A stretch of DNA of 64,000 bases, from NCBI RefSeq assembly GCF_019443445.1, contig NZ_CP080378.1, positions 1,860,001-1,924,000 on the forward strand, given 5' to 3'. How positions within the stretch are numbered: the stretch's first letter is position 1; each line of letters opens with the position of its first letter. The notes below the pieces were generated by a model. That model was not told the origin of the DNA, searched no databases, and saw only the letters and a list, made by a program, of their open reading frames with translations. The DNA comes from Massilia sp. PAMC28688 (GTDB taxonomy: Bacteria; Pseudomonadota; Gammaproteobacteria; Burkholderiales; Burkholderiaceae_D). Positions 55,413 through 64,000 of this stretch are shown in pieces. The position numbers and the translations under genes were made by a program.

Positions 55413-56006
55413 TTATTTTCCGCCCAGCAGCAGCGGCTTGAGTGTGGCGTCGGCCGGCTTGTCGCCCAGCCAGATCTTCAGCACAGCGTTGTGAAACTGA
55501 ATCCCGGGCATGACTTCGCCAATCGGCTTGCCGTTGTAACCGGCAATGGTGCCCGTGCCCGGCACCCAGTCCAGGTCGAGCACGTCGCCCTTCTTCAGGC
55601 CCGGCATCATGGCAAAGATCTGGCCGAACTGGCTGATCTGGGCAACAATCCGCGTCTTTTCTTCCTTGCTGACATTGGCATTGATGCCGGCCATGAAGGC
55701 GCTGCCGAAGTCGTCGCCCGATATGTCGCGCAAGATTTGCAGCTGCATGCGGCGCGGCCCGTCCGTCTTGATGACTTCTTCGACCGTGGTCTTCTTCGAT
55801 GGCAGGTACAGGCCGGCCGTATAGAGCTTGATAAAGAACTTGGAACGCACGCCCAGGCCGTTCAGCTGCAGTTCCTTGCCCGCCAGTTTGACGGTATCGG
55901 GATAGGTCATGCCCGCCACTTGCGCCGCCATGGCGCCCTGCGCCAGTGCGCCCGCCAGGATGACGCCGGCCAAAGTTCCCTGAACAATCTTTTTCAATCC
56001 AAACAT
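55413..56006 (-). CDS. Chalcone isomerase-like exported protein, copy 2
   Basis: A 197-residue protein, clearly homologous along its full length to copy 1: signal peptide ending QGAMAAQVAG, then LGVRSKFFIKLYTAGLYLPSK, RRMQLQILRDISGDDFGSAFMAGI, KKGDVLDLDWVPGTGT and LGDKPADATLKPLLLGG. GGAGGC precedes its ATG. It lies upstream of copy 1 with 78 bases between, likely one transcript ending at the terminator beyond copy 1. Confidence 0.87.
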   Translation of the reverse strand: MFGLKKIVQGTLAGVILAGALAQGAMAAQVAGMTYPDTVKLAGKELQLNGLGVRSKFFIKLYTAGLYLPSKKTTVEEVIKTDGPRRMQLQILRDISGDDFGSAFMAGINANVSKEEKTRIVAQISQFGQIFAMMPGLKKGDVLDLDWVPGTGTIAGYNGKPIGEVMPGIQFHNAVLKIWLGDKPADATLKPLLLGGK

Positions 56007-56052
56007 GGTGCCTCCGTTATCGGTTTTCTGTTTATTGATAATTTAATGGTAA

Positions 56053-57732
56053 TTAAATCGCTTCCCAATCGCTGCCATTTGCCTGGCGCGCGCTGATCCG
56101 CTGTGCCGGCGCTCGCGCCACTTCTTGCTTTAACGCAGCAGATGGCGCTTCGGTGGACACGGACATGGCCATCGACGTGTGGGCATCTTCCGCATCGAGC
56201 TTGAAGACACTGACCAGCCGTGCCAGGTTGGCAGCCTGGTCTTGCATGGATGCTGCGGCAGCGGCCGCCTCTTCCACCAGGGCAGCGTTTTGCTGGGTGG
56301 TCTCGTCCATATCCAGAATGGTCGAATTCACCTGGGCAATGCCGGAACTCTGTTCCTGGCTGGCCGAGGTAATCTCGCCAATAATATCAGTGACCCGGCG
56401 CACACTGGCCACCACTTCTTCCATCGTCACGCCGGCCTGTTGCACCAGGGTGCTGCCTTCCCGCACTTTGCCGACCGAGTCGCCAATGAGGGTCTTGATT
56501 TCCTTGGCCGCCGCCGCCGAGCGCTGGGCCAGGCTGCGCACTTCCGCGGCCACGACCGCGAAGCCGCGCCCCTGTTCGCCGGCGCGGGCTGCTTCCACCG
56601 CGGCGTTCAGCGCCAGGATATTGGTCTGGAAGGCAATGCCATCGATGACGCCAATGATGTCGACAATCTTTTTCGACGAATCTGTGATCGAGCCCATGGT
56701 GTCGATGACGTTCGACACCACGCTGCCGCCCCGCACGGCCACTTCCGACGCCTGGGCCGCCAGCTGATTGGCCTGGCGGGCATTGTCGGCATTTTGCTGC
56801 ACGGTATTGGTCAGCTCGTGCATGGAGCGCGAGGTTTCACCCAGTGAATGGGCTTGCTGTTCGGTGCGCGAGGACAGGTCCAGGTTGCCGGTGGCAATCT
56901 CGGTGGACGCCTCGGCAATCGATACCGTGCCCTGGCGCACTTCGGCCACGATGCGGATCAGGCTATCGTTCATGAACTTGAGCGCTTCCATCATCTGGCC
57001 CGTTTCATCGCTGCTGGTCACGACAATCTCGCTGGTCAGGTCGCCATCGGCCACGCGCCTTGCCACATTGACCGCTTCGTTCAGGGGGCGTGTGATGCTG
57101 CGCGTGGCCAAAAACGCCACCAGCAGCGACAGCACTGCCGCAGCGCCCGCCAGGACCAGGATCACCTGGCGCGTGCGCTGCGAAATTGCTTCGGCATCCT
57201 TACCAGCCTTGACCATTTCTGCATGCTGGTAGGCGATAAAGCTGTCGAGATGCTCGAAATACTTGGTTTGCTGCGGGCGCAGTGAAAACATGAACTTGAT
57301 CATGGCATCGTCCTTGCTGTCTTCGTTGATGAGCTGAACGAAGGAAGCCTGGCCTGGCAGGAAGCGGGTGCGCACCACGTCAATCTGCTTGAGGATTTCG
57401 CGGGCCTTGGGATTGGTGGTGGTACGGGCCAGTTCGGCAAGGGCCTTGGTGGCGCTGGCATTGCGTGCTTCCACGTTCTGCAGTTCCTTGGCGATCTGGC
57501 TCGGGTCGGTCATGATGAGCACGTTAAGCATGCTGCGCGTGGCCTCATTGACATCGGCCTTGATCGCATTGGCCACCACCGTTTTCGGATAGCGGTTGTC
57601 CACCATGTTGCCAACTTCTTTATTCAGGCTGGCAATACGCAGGTAGGACAGGCCGGCGAGGAGCAGCAGCATCAGGATGACGAGTCCGAAGCCGAGGGCC
57701 AGGCGCTGGCCGATGCGCATGTTCTTAATCAT
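56053..57732 (-). CDS. Methyl-accepting chemotaxis protein
   Basis: A 559-residue receptor. First membrane helix ([21 protein letters not shown]), four-helix periplasmic sensor (about 30-190, Tar-like), second helix ([20 protein letters not shown]), HAMP ([14 protein letters not shown]), methylation helices, and the invariant signalling tip [39 protein letters not shown]. The C-terminus GSDWEAI may be a weak CheR tether. An earlier ATG at 57792 exists; 57732 gives a standard receptor N-terminus. Ligand unknown. Confidence 0.93.
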   Translation of the reverse strand: MIKNMRIGQRLALGFGLVILMLLLLAGLSYLRIASLNKEVGNMVDNRYPKTVVANAIKADVNEATRSMLNVLIMTDPSQIAKELQNVEARNASATKALAELARTTTNPKAREILKQIDVVRTRFLPGQASFVQLINEDSKDDAMIKFMFSLRPQQTKYFEHLDSFIAYQHAEMVKAGKDAEAISQRTRQVILVLAGAAAVLSLLVAFLATRSITRPLNEAVNVARRVADGDLTSEIVVTSSDETGQMMEALKFMNDSLIRIVAEVRQGTVSIAEASTEIATGNLDLSSRTEQQAHSLGETSRSMHELTNTVQQNADNARQANQLAAQASEVAVRGGSVVSNVIDTMGSITDSSKKIVDIIGVIDGIAFQTNILALNAAVEAARAGEQGRGFAVVAAEVRSLAQRSAAAAKEIKTLIGDSVGKVREGSTLVQQAGVTMEEVVASVRRVTDIIGEITSASQEQSSGIAQVNSTILDMDETTQQNAALVEEAAAAAASMQDQAANLARLVSVFKLDAEDAHTSMAMSVSTEAPSAALKQEVARAPAQRISARQANGSDWEAI

Positions 57733-57971
57733 GGGGAATCCCGTTGAGTCGACAGTATTAGGTGGGCGTGCCAAAGGATTTGCACGTGACATACCCTATA
57801 TATATCAAAAAATTGCCGTACGGGTACAAAAATGATGCACGGAAGGGGATATTTCGCGCCAAAATGTGGCGCCGCGTCACAAATCGGAGCAAAGCGACAA
57901 GAAGGGAAAGTGATGTCGCATGCGCGGCTGACAAGTTTCGCCGCCAGCCCGTCAGCAGGGCCGTTTTGACA

Positions 57972-58773
<802 letters not shown>

Positions 58774-58874
58774 CTAGAGAAACACCAATATTAGAACGCG
58801 CATTATGCCTGAAATTCCGGCACCACCCTGAGCGGGGGTCATGGGGCCGGTGCCAGAACAGGGTGTGGACAGGC

Positions 58875-59519
58875 TCAGCCTTGATGGGCGCGCGGGCGCA
58901 GCAGGTAGAAATGCACGACTCCCGCCTTGCCCTCGCGAATCGGCTCCCATGCCGCCAGCCAGCCGGGCTGTTCGCTCTCGGGAGTATCGGCAAAGGGCAG
59001 CGGGGTACCGGATTCGGCGTACACCAGGCCGTCCGGCTCGAGTAGCGCGCTGCACAAGGGCAAGGTCTTGGACAGGAAATCCTGCTGATACGGCGGGTCC
59101 AGGAAGATCAGGCGGAAACGCTGGCCGCGCTGGGCCATGTTGGCGGCGGCCGCCAGGGCGTCGGCCCGCAGGATCGTGACATTGTCGGCCTTGAGCTTGC
59201 CCTTGACCGCTTCGAGCTGGCGCACGATGGGGGTGTGGGCGTCGATCATGGTGACGGCGGCAGCGCCGCGGCTGGCGGCCTCAAAGCCCAGGGCGCCGCT
59301 GCCGGCAAACAAGTCCAGGCAGGCCGCGCCCTGCCACTGGCCATCCCACAGGTGGTTAATCCAGTTGAAGACGGTTTCGCGCACCCGGTCCGGCGTCGGC
59401 CGCAAGCCCATGGCATCGAGGACCGGCAGCAGGCTGCGCTTCCAGGCGCCGCCGATGATGCGCACTTGCTGGGGCGGCGGGGGGCGGTGCACGGGGATTT
59501 TGGCGGGCTTCTTTTGCAT
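58875..59519 (-). CDS. rsmD: 16S rRNA (guanine(966)-N2)-methyltransferase
   Basis: A 214-residue SAM enzyme. VRIIGGAWKRSLLPV and LRPTPDRVRETVFNWI at the N-terminus, SAM loop DLFAGSGALGFEAASRGA and catalytic LIFLDPPYQQDF identify RsmD. Upstream of coaD with a 110-base gap. Confidence 0.95.
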   Translation of the reverse strand: MQKKPAKIPVHRPPPPQQVRIIGGAWKRSLLPVLDAMGLRPTPDRVRETVFNWINHLWDGQWQGAACLDLFAGSGALGFEAASRGAAAVTMIDAHTPIVRQLEAVKGKLKADNVTILRADALAAAANMAQRGQRFRLIFLDPPYQQDFLSKTLPLCSALLEPDGLVYAESGTPLPFADTPESEQPGWLAAWEPIREGKAGVVHFYLLRPRAHQG

Positions 59520-59589
59520 GGATCGCTCCGGAAAATGTGGCCCGCACTATAGCACGCCAGGGGCTGACAACAGCCGCCCCGGGCCGCGG

Positions 59590-60489
59590 CTACTTCCTGT
59601 CGGCGGCCAGCACCTTGAAGTCTTCCATCCAGCCTTGCATGCGCTGCTGGGCATGGGCTTTCTGCGCCGGCGTTGCAATCTTGATGGCGGTGAGCATCAG
59701 ATTGATGGAGGCGTCAATATAGGTGTCGAAGAAGGGCTTGCGCTCAGGCGAGTCGAAGCGGCCGAAGATATCCTTGAGCAAATTATTCAACAGGGCACTG
59801 GTCGCTTCCCGTCCCAGCTTCTTCTGCTGGATTTCGCGCAGCACGGCAATGATTTTCTTTTGTCGAATGATGCGCTCCTCCAGCCAGAACTGGTTGTTCA
59901 GCGGACGGGCGTCGGAGGCCTTGCGCAGGATCGCTTCCTGCTCCCTGCTGAAGTCGCCAAACCACAGGTTAAGTTGCTCCATCGACTTTTTATAGCGCTG
60001 CTTTTGCTTCTTGTCAGTGTCGATGGCAATGAATTTCTTGCGATACGTCTCATTATTCTTGCGGAACTTCTCTTCGATGTTGGCGATCTGGTCAGGCTTG
60101 ACGGACAGGGCAAGGTCGGTCAGTTCCGGCAAGGCCTTGAAGGCCAGCACTTCGGTACGCGCGAGCACGTCTTTGTACAAGCCGCGCAGGTCGGCATGGC
60201 TGACGTTGCCATTGCCGAGTTTGGCCTGGGCCTGGGCCAGCAACTGGCCATAGTCGCGCAGCTGGGTCTTGCGGTGCCAGTTGATGAGCTGGTCGATATC
60301 TTGCTTGACCATGCCGCCCTGCTCGGAATCGAGGTCGACATAGGCGTCCACCCACCAGTACAGCAGGGTATCGCCCTGGTTATAGGCAAAGCGCACGCTG
60401 CTGCAGGCGGCTACGGCAGCCATCACCAGCAGCAGGCACAGCACGCGAAAGCGCTGGAGGAAATGGTCTTGCGTGTTAAACTTTTTCAT
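59590..60489 (-). CDS. DUF6279 family lipoprotein
   Basis: A 299-residue lipoprotein. Lipobox VAAC ([12 protein letters not shown]) gives a mature Cys around residue 29; the mature protein begins [22 protein letters not shown], the DUF6279 hallmark, and is otherwise helical and rich in Lys and Gln. Function unknown. It diverges from glmU with only 26 bases between start codons. Confidence 0.85.
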   Translation of the reverse strand: MKKFNTQDHFLQRFRVLCLLLVMAAVAACSSVRFAYNQGDTLLYWWVDAYVDLDSEQGGMVKQDIDQLINWHRKTQLRDYGQLLAQAQAKLGNGNVSHADLRGLYKDVLARTEVLAFKALPELTDLALSVKPDQIANIEEKFRKNNETYRKKFIAIDTDKKQKQRYKKSMEQLNLWFGDFSREQEAILRKASDARPLNNQFWLEERIIRQKKIIAVLREIQQKKLGREATSALLNNLLKDIFGRFDSPERKPFFDTYIDASINLMLTAIKIATPAQKAHAQQRMQGWMEDFKVLAADRK

Positions 60490-60515
60490 CTTTTCAACTC
60501 TCTGATCGTCTGCCT

Positions 60516-61895
60516 ATGAACGTTGTCATCCTCGCCGCCGGCATGGGAAAGCGCATGCAATCCGCGCTTCCCAAAGTCTTGCATCCTCTCGCCGGCAAGC
60601 CGCTGTTGCTGCATGTAATTGATACTGCACGTACTCTTGCGCCGAGCAAATTATGCGTTATTTACGGCCACGGCGGCGCAGCGGTGCCAGAGGCTGTGGA
60701 ACGGCAAAACACGGGCGCGCACGCGAAGATCGATACCGCCCTGCAAGAGCCGCAGCTGGGCACGGGCCATGCAGTGATGCAGGCCGTGCCGCAGCTGGAT
60801 GAAAATGCCCCCACCCTGATCCTGTATGGCGACGTACCGCTGACCACGGCAGACTCCCTCAAGCGCCTGGCCGAGGCCGCCGGCAGCGACAAGCTCGGCA
60901 TCCTGACGGTGGAACAGGCCAATCCCTTTGGTCTGGGCCGCATCGTGCGCGAAGGCGGCGACATCCGCCGCATCGTCGAGGAAAAGGATGCAACGCCAGA
61001 CGAGCGCGCCATTCGCGAAATCAATAGCGGCATCATGGTGGTGCCCACCCGTCACCTCAAGAAATGGTTGGCGGCGCTGTCGAACAACAATGCCCAGGGC
61101 GAGTATTACCTGACCGACATTGTGGCCCAGGCCGTGGCCGATGGTGTCAAGGTGGTATCGAGCCAGCCTTCTGGCGAATGGGAAGTGGCCGGGGTCAACA
61201 GCAAGGTGCAGCTGGCCGAGCTGGAGCGCCGTCATCAGCTCAATATTGCCCAGGCACTGCTGGAAAAAGGCGTGCACCTGCTGGACCCGGCCCGTATCGA
61301 TGTGCGCGGTGAACTGATTTGCGGGCGCGATGTCACCATCGACGTCGGCTGCGTGTTTGAAGGCAAGGTGGAACTGGCCGATGGCGTGTCAGTGGGCGCG
61401 CATAGCGTGCTGGTCAACGCGCGCGTCGCGGCCGGTGCCAGCATCAAGCCCTTTTGCCACATCGAGGAAGCCGTGGTCGGCCCCAAGTCGGTGATCGGCC
61501 CCTATGCCCGCCTGCGTCCCGGCACGGAACTGGCGGAAGACGTCCATATCGGCAACTTTGTCGAAATCAAGAACAGCCAGATCGCTGCCCACAGCAAGGC
61601 CAATCACCTGGCCTATGTGGGCGACGCCACGGTGGGGTCGCGCGTCAATATCGGCGCCGGCACCATCACCTGCAATTACGATGGGGCCAACAAGTTCCGC
61701 ACGGTGATTGAAGATGATGCCTTCATTGGCAGCGACAGCCAGCTGGTGGCACCGGTGACCGTTGGCAAGGGCGCAACCCTGGGCGCGGGCACCACCCTCA
61801 CCAAGGATGCGCCGGCGGGCCAGTTGACCATTTCGCGCAGCAAGCAGATGACCATTGAAAACTGGAAGCGTCCAGTCAAGGTCAAGAAGGCGTGA
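60516..61895 (+). CDS. glmU: Bifunctional GlmU: glucosamine-1-phosphate acetyltransferase / GlcNAc-1-P uridyltransferase
   Basis: A 459-residue enzyme making UDP-GlcNAc for peptidoglycan and LPS. Residues 1-230 are the pyrophosphorylase ([32 protein letters not shown]); residues about 250-459 the left-handed beta helix acetyltransferase with [27 protein letters not shown] and [30 protein letters not shown]. Normal length. glmS is not in the window. Confidence 0.97.
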   Translation: MNVVILAAGMGKRMQSALPKVLHPLAGKPLLLHVIDTARTLAPSKLCVIYGHGGAAVPEAVERQNTGAHAKIDTALQEPQLGTGHAVMQAVPQLDENAPTLILYGDVPLTTADSLKRLAEAAGSDKLGILTVEQANPFGLGRIVREGGDIRRIVEEKDATPDERAIREINSGIMVVPTRHLKKWLAALSNNNAQGEYYLTDIVAQAVADGVKVVSSQPSGEWEVAGVNSKVQLAELERRHQLNIAQALLEKGVHLLDPARIDVRGELICGRDVTIDVGCVFEGKVELADGVSVGAHSVLVNARVAAGASIKPFCHIEEAVVGPKSVIGPYARLRPGTELAEDVHIGNFVEIKNSQIAAHSKANHLAYVGDATVGSRVNIGAGTITCNYDGANKFRTVIEDDAFIGSDSQLVAPVTVGKGATLGAGTTLTKDAPAGQLTISRSKQMTIENWKRPVKVKKA

Positions 61896-61991
61896 TTGGG
61901 CATGGTTCGGCGTGATTCGGTGTGATTCAGCGTGGGCAGTGCGCAGGCGTCCCCTGCGTCCGCCAATGGACCCGGGCGGCCCGGCCCACAA

Positions 61992-63194
61992 TCACAGTGC
62001 GGGGGCAACGGTGCCCCGCGCCGCTTTAAAAGCCGGTATTAGTGATGCCAGCAGCGACACTGCCAGCACCGTCACCACCGCCATGCCCATGCGGTTGAAG
62101 TCCAGCTCCACCAGCATGGGTGCCTTGCCTGTGGCAAGGGGCGAGGCATAGGACAGTGCCGCCCGGTTGACGATCCAGGCGACCAGGCTGCTGGTGATCA
62201 GGCTTACCACCACGGCCGACATGGCCATCAAAAAGCTTTCCATGACAAACATCAGAAACACACTGCTGCTGCGCATGCCGAGCGCGCGCAGGGTGGCTGT
62301 TTCGCGCCGCCGCTCCATGACGTTGATGGACAGGGTGGCGGCAATGATGGCGGCAATGACGCCAAAGACCATGCCGGCCACGCTGTCAAAGGCCATGTCC
62401 GATGCGCTGCGCTCGCTGGCATAGGCGGGCGACTGCTCTTGCCAGGTTTTGACCAATACCGGCAGCCCGGCCGCCTGCAGCGCCGCTGCCAGCGAGGCGC
62501 GCCGCGTTTCCGTTTCCGCCGTATCCGATAGATAGACCACGATACGTTCCGTCAGTTCCGTGTCCAGCAGCGATTGCGCCATGGCAAACGGCATCAACAG
62601 CGGATGGCGGCTGTTTTCGGCCCTCCCGGCCGAGGTATAGACATCGACCACTTCCGCGTCCACGGGAATGGCGCGCGCGTCCAGCGTGGCACCGGTCAGG
62701 GTGACAGTGCTGCCATTGCTCAGACCCAGCGATTTGGCTTGCTTGCTGCTCACGGCAATGCCATTGCGGATCGACGGATTGAGCTTGCCCGGCAGACCCT
62801 GGACGGGGCCCCGATGGTCCGGCGTCGAGACGATGCCTTCGCCAAAAAACAGCGCGGAGCGGCTGCCGGTGGAAGCAATGCCGGACACGCTCATTTGCGG
62901 CACCACCAGCGCCACGCCGCGGCTCGCTTCGACCACGCGGATCACCCGCAGCGCTTCCTCGGGCCGGAACATGGCGCTCCTGGCCGGCGCATCCGGCTCC
63001 GGCGCGCGCAGGATTGCCAGGTGGCCCAGCCGTTCCCCCATGATGCTCTGGAATTCCATGCGCGCGCGGGCGCTGGCAATATGGCCGGCAAACAAGTCGA
63101 GCACGCACAGGCTGGCCGCGATCAGGATCACCGCCAGCATGCTGCGCGAATTGCCCAGCATGAGTGCACGCAGCGCGAGCCGGTGAGGACTCAT
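61992..63194 (-). CDS. FtsX/MacB-type ABC permease
   Basis: A 400-residue permease: one N-terminal helix (MLAVILIAASLCVLDLFAG), a periplasmic domain of about 230 residues, and three C-terminal helices with MVFGVIAAIIAATLSINVMERRRETATLRALGMRSS, matching MacB/LolC-type permeases. The start at 63194 overlaps the ATPase stop (ATGA); a longer upstream frame is shadow. Partner of the next gene. Substrate unknown. Confidence 0.85.
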   Translation of the reverse strand: MSPHRLALRALMLGNSRSMLAVILIAASLCVLDLFAGHIASARARMEFQSIMGERLGHLAILRAPEPDAPARSAMFRPEEALRVIRVVEASRGVALVVPQMSVSGIASTGSRSALFFGEGIVSTPDHRGPVQGLPGKLNPSIRNGIAVSSKQAKSLGLSNGSTVTLTGATLDARAIPVDAEVVDVYTSAGRAENSRHPLLMPFAMAQSLLDTELTERIVVYLSDTAETETRRASLAAALQAAGLPVLVKTWQEQSPAYASERSASDMAFDSVAGMVFGVIAAIIAATLSINVMERRRETATLRALGMRSSSVFLMFVMESFLMAMSAVVVSLITSSLVAWIVNRAALSYASPLATGKAPMLVELDFNRMGMAVVTVLAVSLLASLIPAFKAARGTVAPAL

Positions 63195-63964
63195 GGCTGG
63201 ACCTGCAAGGGCCGGCGCGAACCTGGCGTGCTTTGCAGGCGCCCGTCGGCCAGCTGCAGGGTGCGCGTAACGCGGCTGAGCTGGCGCTGGTCGCGCGTGG
63301 AGATCAGGAAGGTGGTGCCGCAGGCGGCTTGCTGCTCCGCAAACAGGTCCATGATCATGCGGGTGCAGCAACTGTCCTGGCGCGACGTGGGTTCGTCGGC
63401 AATGACCAGGCGCGGCTGATTGATGAGGGCGCGCGCAATCGCCACGCGCTGGCACTGGCCGGGATCGAGGCGCGGCGGGTAGTAGGCGGCCTGGGGCGCG
63501 AGGCCCACGGCCGCCAGCAAGGTGTCGGCCCGGGCCTGGGCGGCAGCCAGCTCGGATTCGCCCAGCTGGGCGCGCAGCAGCATGGGCAGCAACACGTTTT
63601 CGCGCGCGGTGAGCACGGGAATCAGGCTAAAGGATTGGAACACGAAGCCCAGCATGTCGTTGCGCAAGTCGGCGCGCGCCTGTTCCGACAGCTTGGACAC
63701 CAGCAGCCCGGCCAGCACCACGCTGCCCTCGGTGGCCGCTTCCAGCATGCCCACAATATGCAGCAAGGAAGTCTTGCCGCTGCCGCCCGGACCGCAGATG
63801 GCAATGATTTCGCCCCGGGTGATGTCGAGTTCAATGTCGTGCAAGGCGTACGTATTGCCGCCGTACACCTTGCGCACCCCCGACAGACTCACCAGCTCTG
63901 CCGACGGCCTGATTTGCAGGGCTTGCTTACTGCCGTGCGCTAACTCCTTGGTCTCCATGGCCAC
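63191..63964 (-). CDS. ABC transporter ATPase with degenerate motifs
   Basis: A 257-residue LolD-like ATPase. Walker A GPGGSGKTS (58-66), Q-loop FQSF (Gln110) and Walker B LVIADE are intact. The signature is LDPGQ (166-170) instead of LSGGQ, the D-loop SRQD, and the H-loop position is Arg224 in ISTRDQ rather than His. Pairs with the preceding permease by ATGA overlap. Reduced or altered ATP hydrolysis is likely. Window ends 36 bases upstream. Confidence 0.8.
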   Translation of the reverse strand: MAMETKELAHGSKQALQIRPSAELVSLSGVRKVYGGNTYALHDIELDITRGEIIAICGPGGSGKTSLLHIVGMLEAATEGSVVLAGLLVSKLSEQARADLRNDMLGFVFQSFSLIPVLTARENVLLPMLLRAQLGESELAAAQARADTLLAAVGLAPQAAYYPPRLDPGQCQRVAIARALINQPRLVIADEPTSRQDSCCTRMIMDLFAEQQAACGTTFLISTRDQRQLSRVTRTLQLADGRLQSTPGSRRPLQVQP

Positions 63965-64000
63965 CGCCCCCGTGCGTTTAAACAGTTGCCAGTAGACACT

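Noticed and set aside
57733..57971. Sigma-28 promoter upstream of the chemoreceptor
   Set aside because: No GCCGATAA-like -10 could be found; only AT-rich sequence.
61896..61991. GTGATTCGG-like short tandem repeats after glmU
   Set aside because: Three imperfect copies of about 10-12 bases; too short and irregular to call an element, and no terminator structure.

Overview
The window reads as an origin-proximal stretch of a GC-rich betaproteobacterial chromosome, most likely from the Oxalobacteraceae (Massilia, Duganella or Janthinobacterium type). This rests on protein-level recognition: the mnmG-rsmG-parA-parB-atpIBEFHAGDC order, a PEP-CTERM protein, the rsmD-coaD-ferredoxin group and a fused pabB-pabC. 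No rRNA, transposase, prophage or CRISPR array was seen. One tRNA (Thr, GGT) is present. Genes are dense, and many neighbours overlap by 1-8 bases.

Layout. 1-18 kb is a mixed housekeeping and accessory region: the end of a PHB-depolymerase-like esterase, a SemiSWEET, a CWC protein, argB, tRNA-Thr, a TraB/GumN protein, a pyrimidine nucleotidase-like HAD enzyme, slmA, pabBC, a lipase-like hydrolase, glutathione peroxidase, an HD-GYP protein, PPK2, a PEP-CTERM protein, a DUF2726 protein, an M23 peptidase, a CPBP protease, a GFA protein and an M9 collagenase. 18-25.5 kb is the complete F1Fo ATP synthase operon on the minus strand with a clear promoter and terminator. 25.6-30.2 kb holds parB, parA, rsmG, mnmG and two parS-like sites in opposite orientation. 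30-40 kb carries a TSUP transporter, an iron-type alcohol dehydrogenase, a complete branched-chain amino-acid ABC operon (livGF, binding protein, livHM), a GMC oxidoreductase and a nitronate-monooxygenase-like flavoprotein.

40.16-40.87 kb is a non-coding, AT-rich block packed with DnaA boxes. I read it as a candidate chromosomal replication origin. It is built as two diverged direct repeats about 336 bp apart. Each repeat contains a DnaA box, a short GC-rich spacer, a DnaA-trio-like motif and an AT-rich tract. This is the most interesting object in the window. The nearby parS sites and parAB fit an origin region; dnaA itself is not in the window.

40.9-44.8 kb is a tightly overlapping MacAB-type efflux operon led by a Yip1-family membrane protein, followed by an MTA/SAH nucleosidase. 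45.5-53.4 kb holds a NERD-helicase and an amino-acid catabolic unit: putA and ald on the minus strand, with a divergent Lrp-type regulator and a palindromic operator candidate between them. 53.4-64 kb has a small repeat cluster, a LysR regulator, twin chalcone-isomerase-like exported proteins, a chemoreceptor, ferredoxin, coaD, rsmD, a DUF6279 lipoprotein, glmU, and an ABC pair whose ATPase has degenerate signature and H-loop motifs.

Other items worth a look: a 270-bp segment at 37.1-37.4 kb bounded by a perfect 16-bp inverted repeat whose first base matches the predicted start of a strong promoter; a 9-bp-phased GTTTATAC octamer array in front of parA; and a small exported protein that resembles a lone RND porter subdomain.
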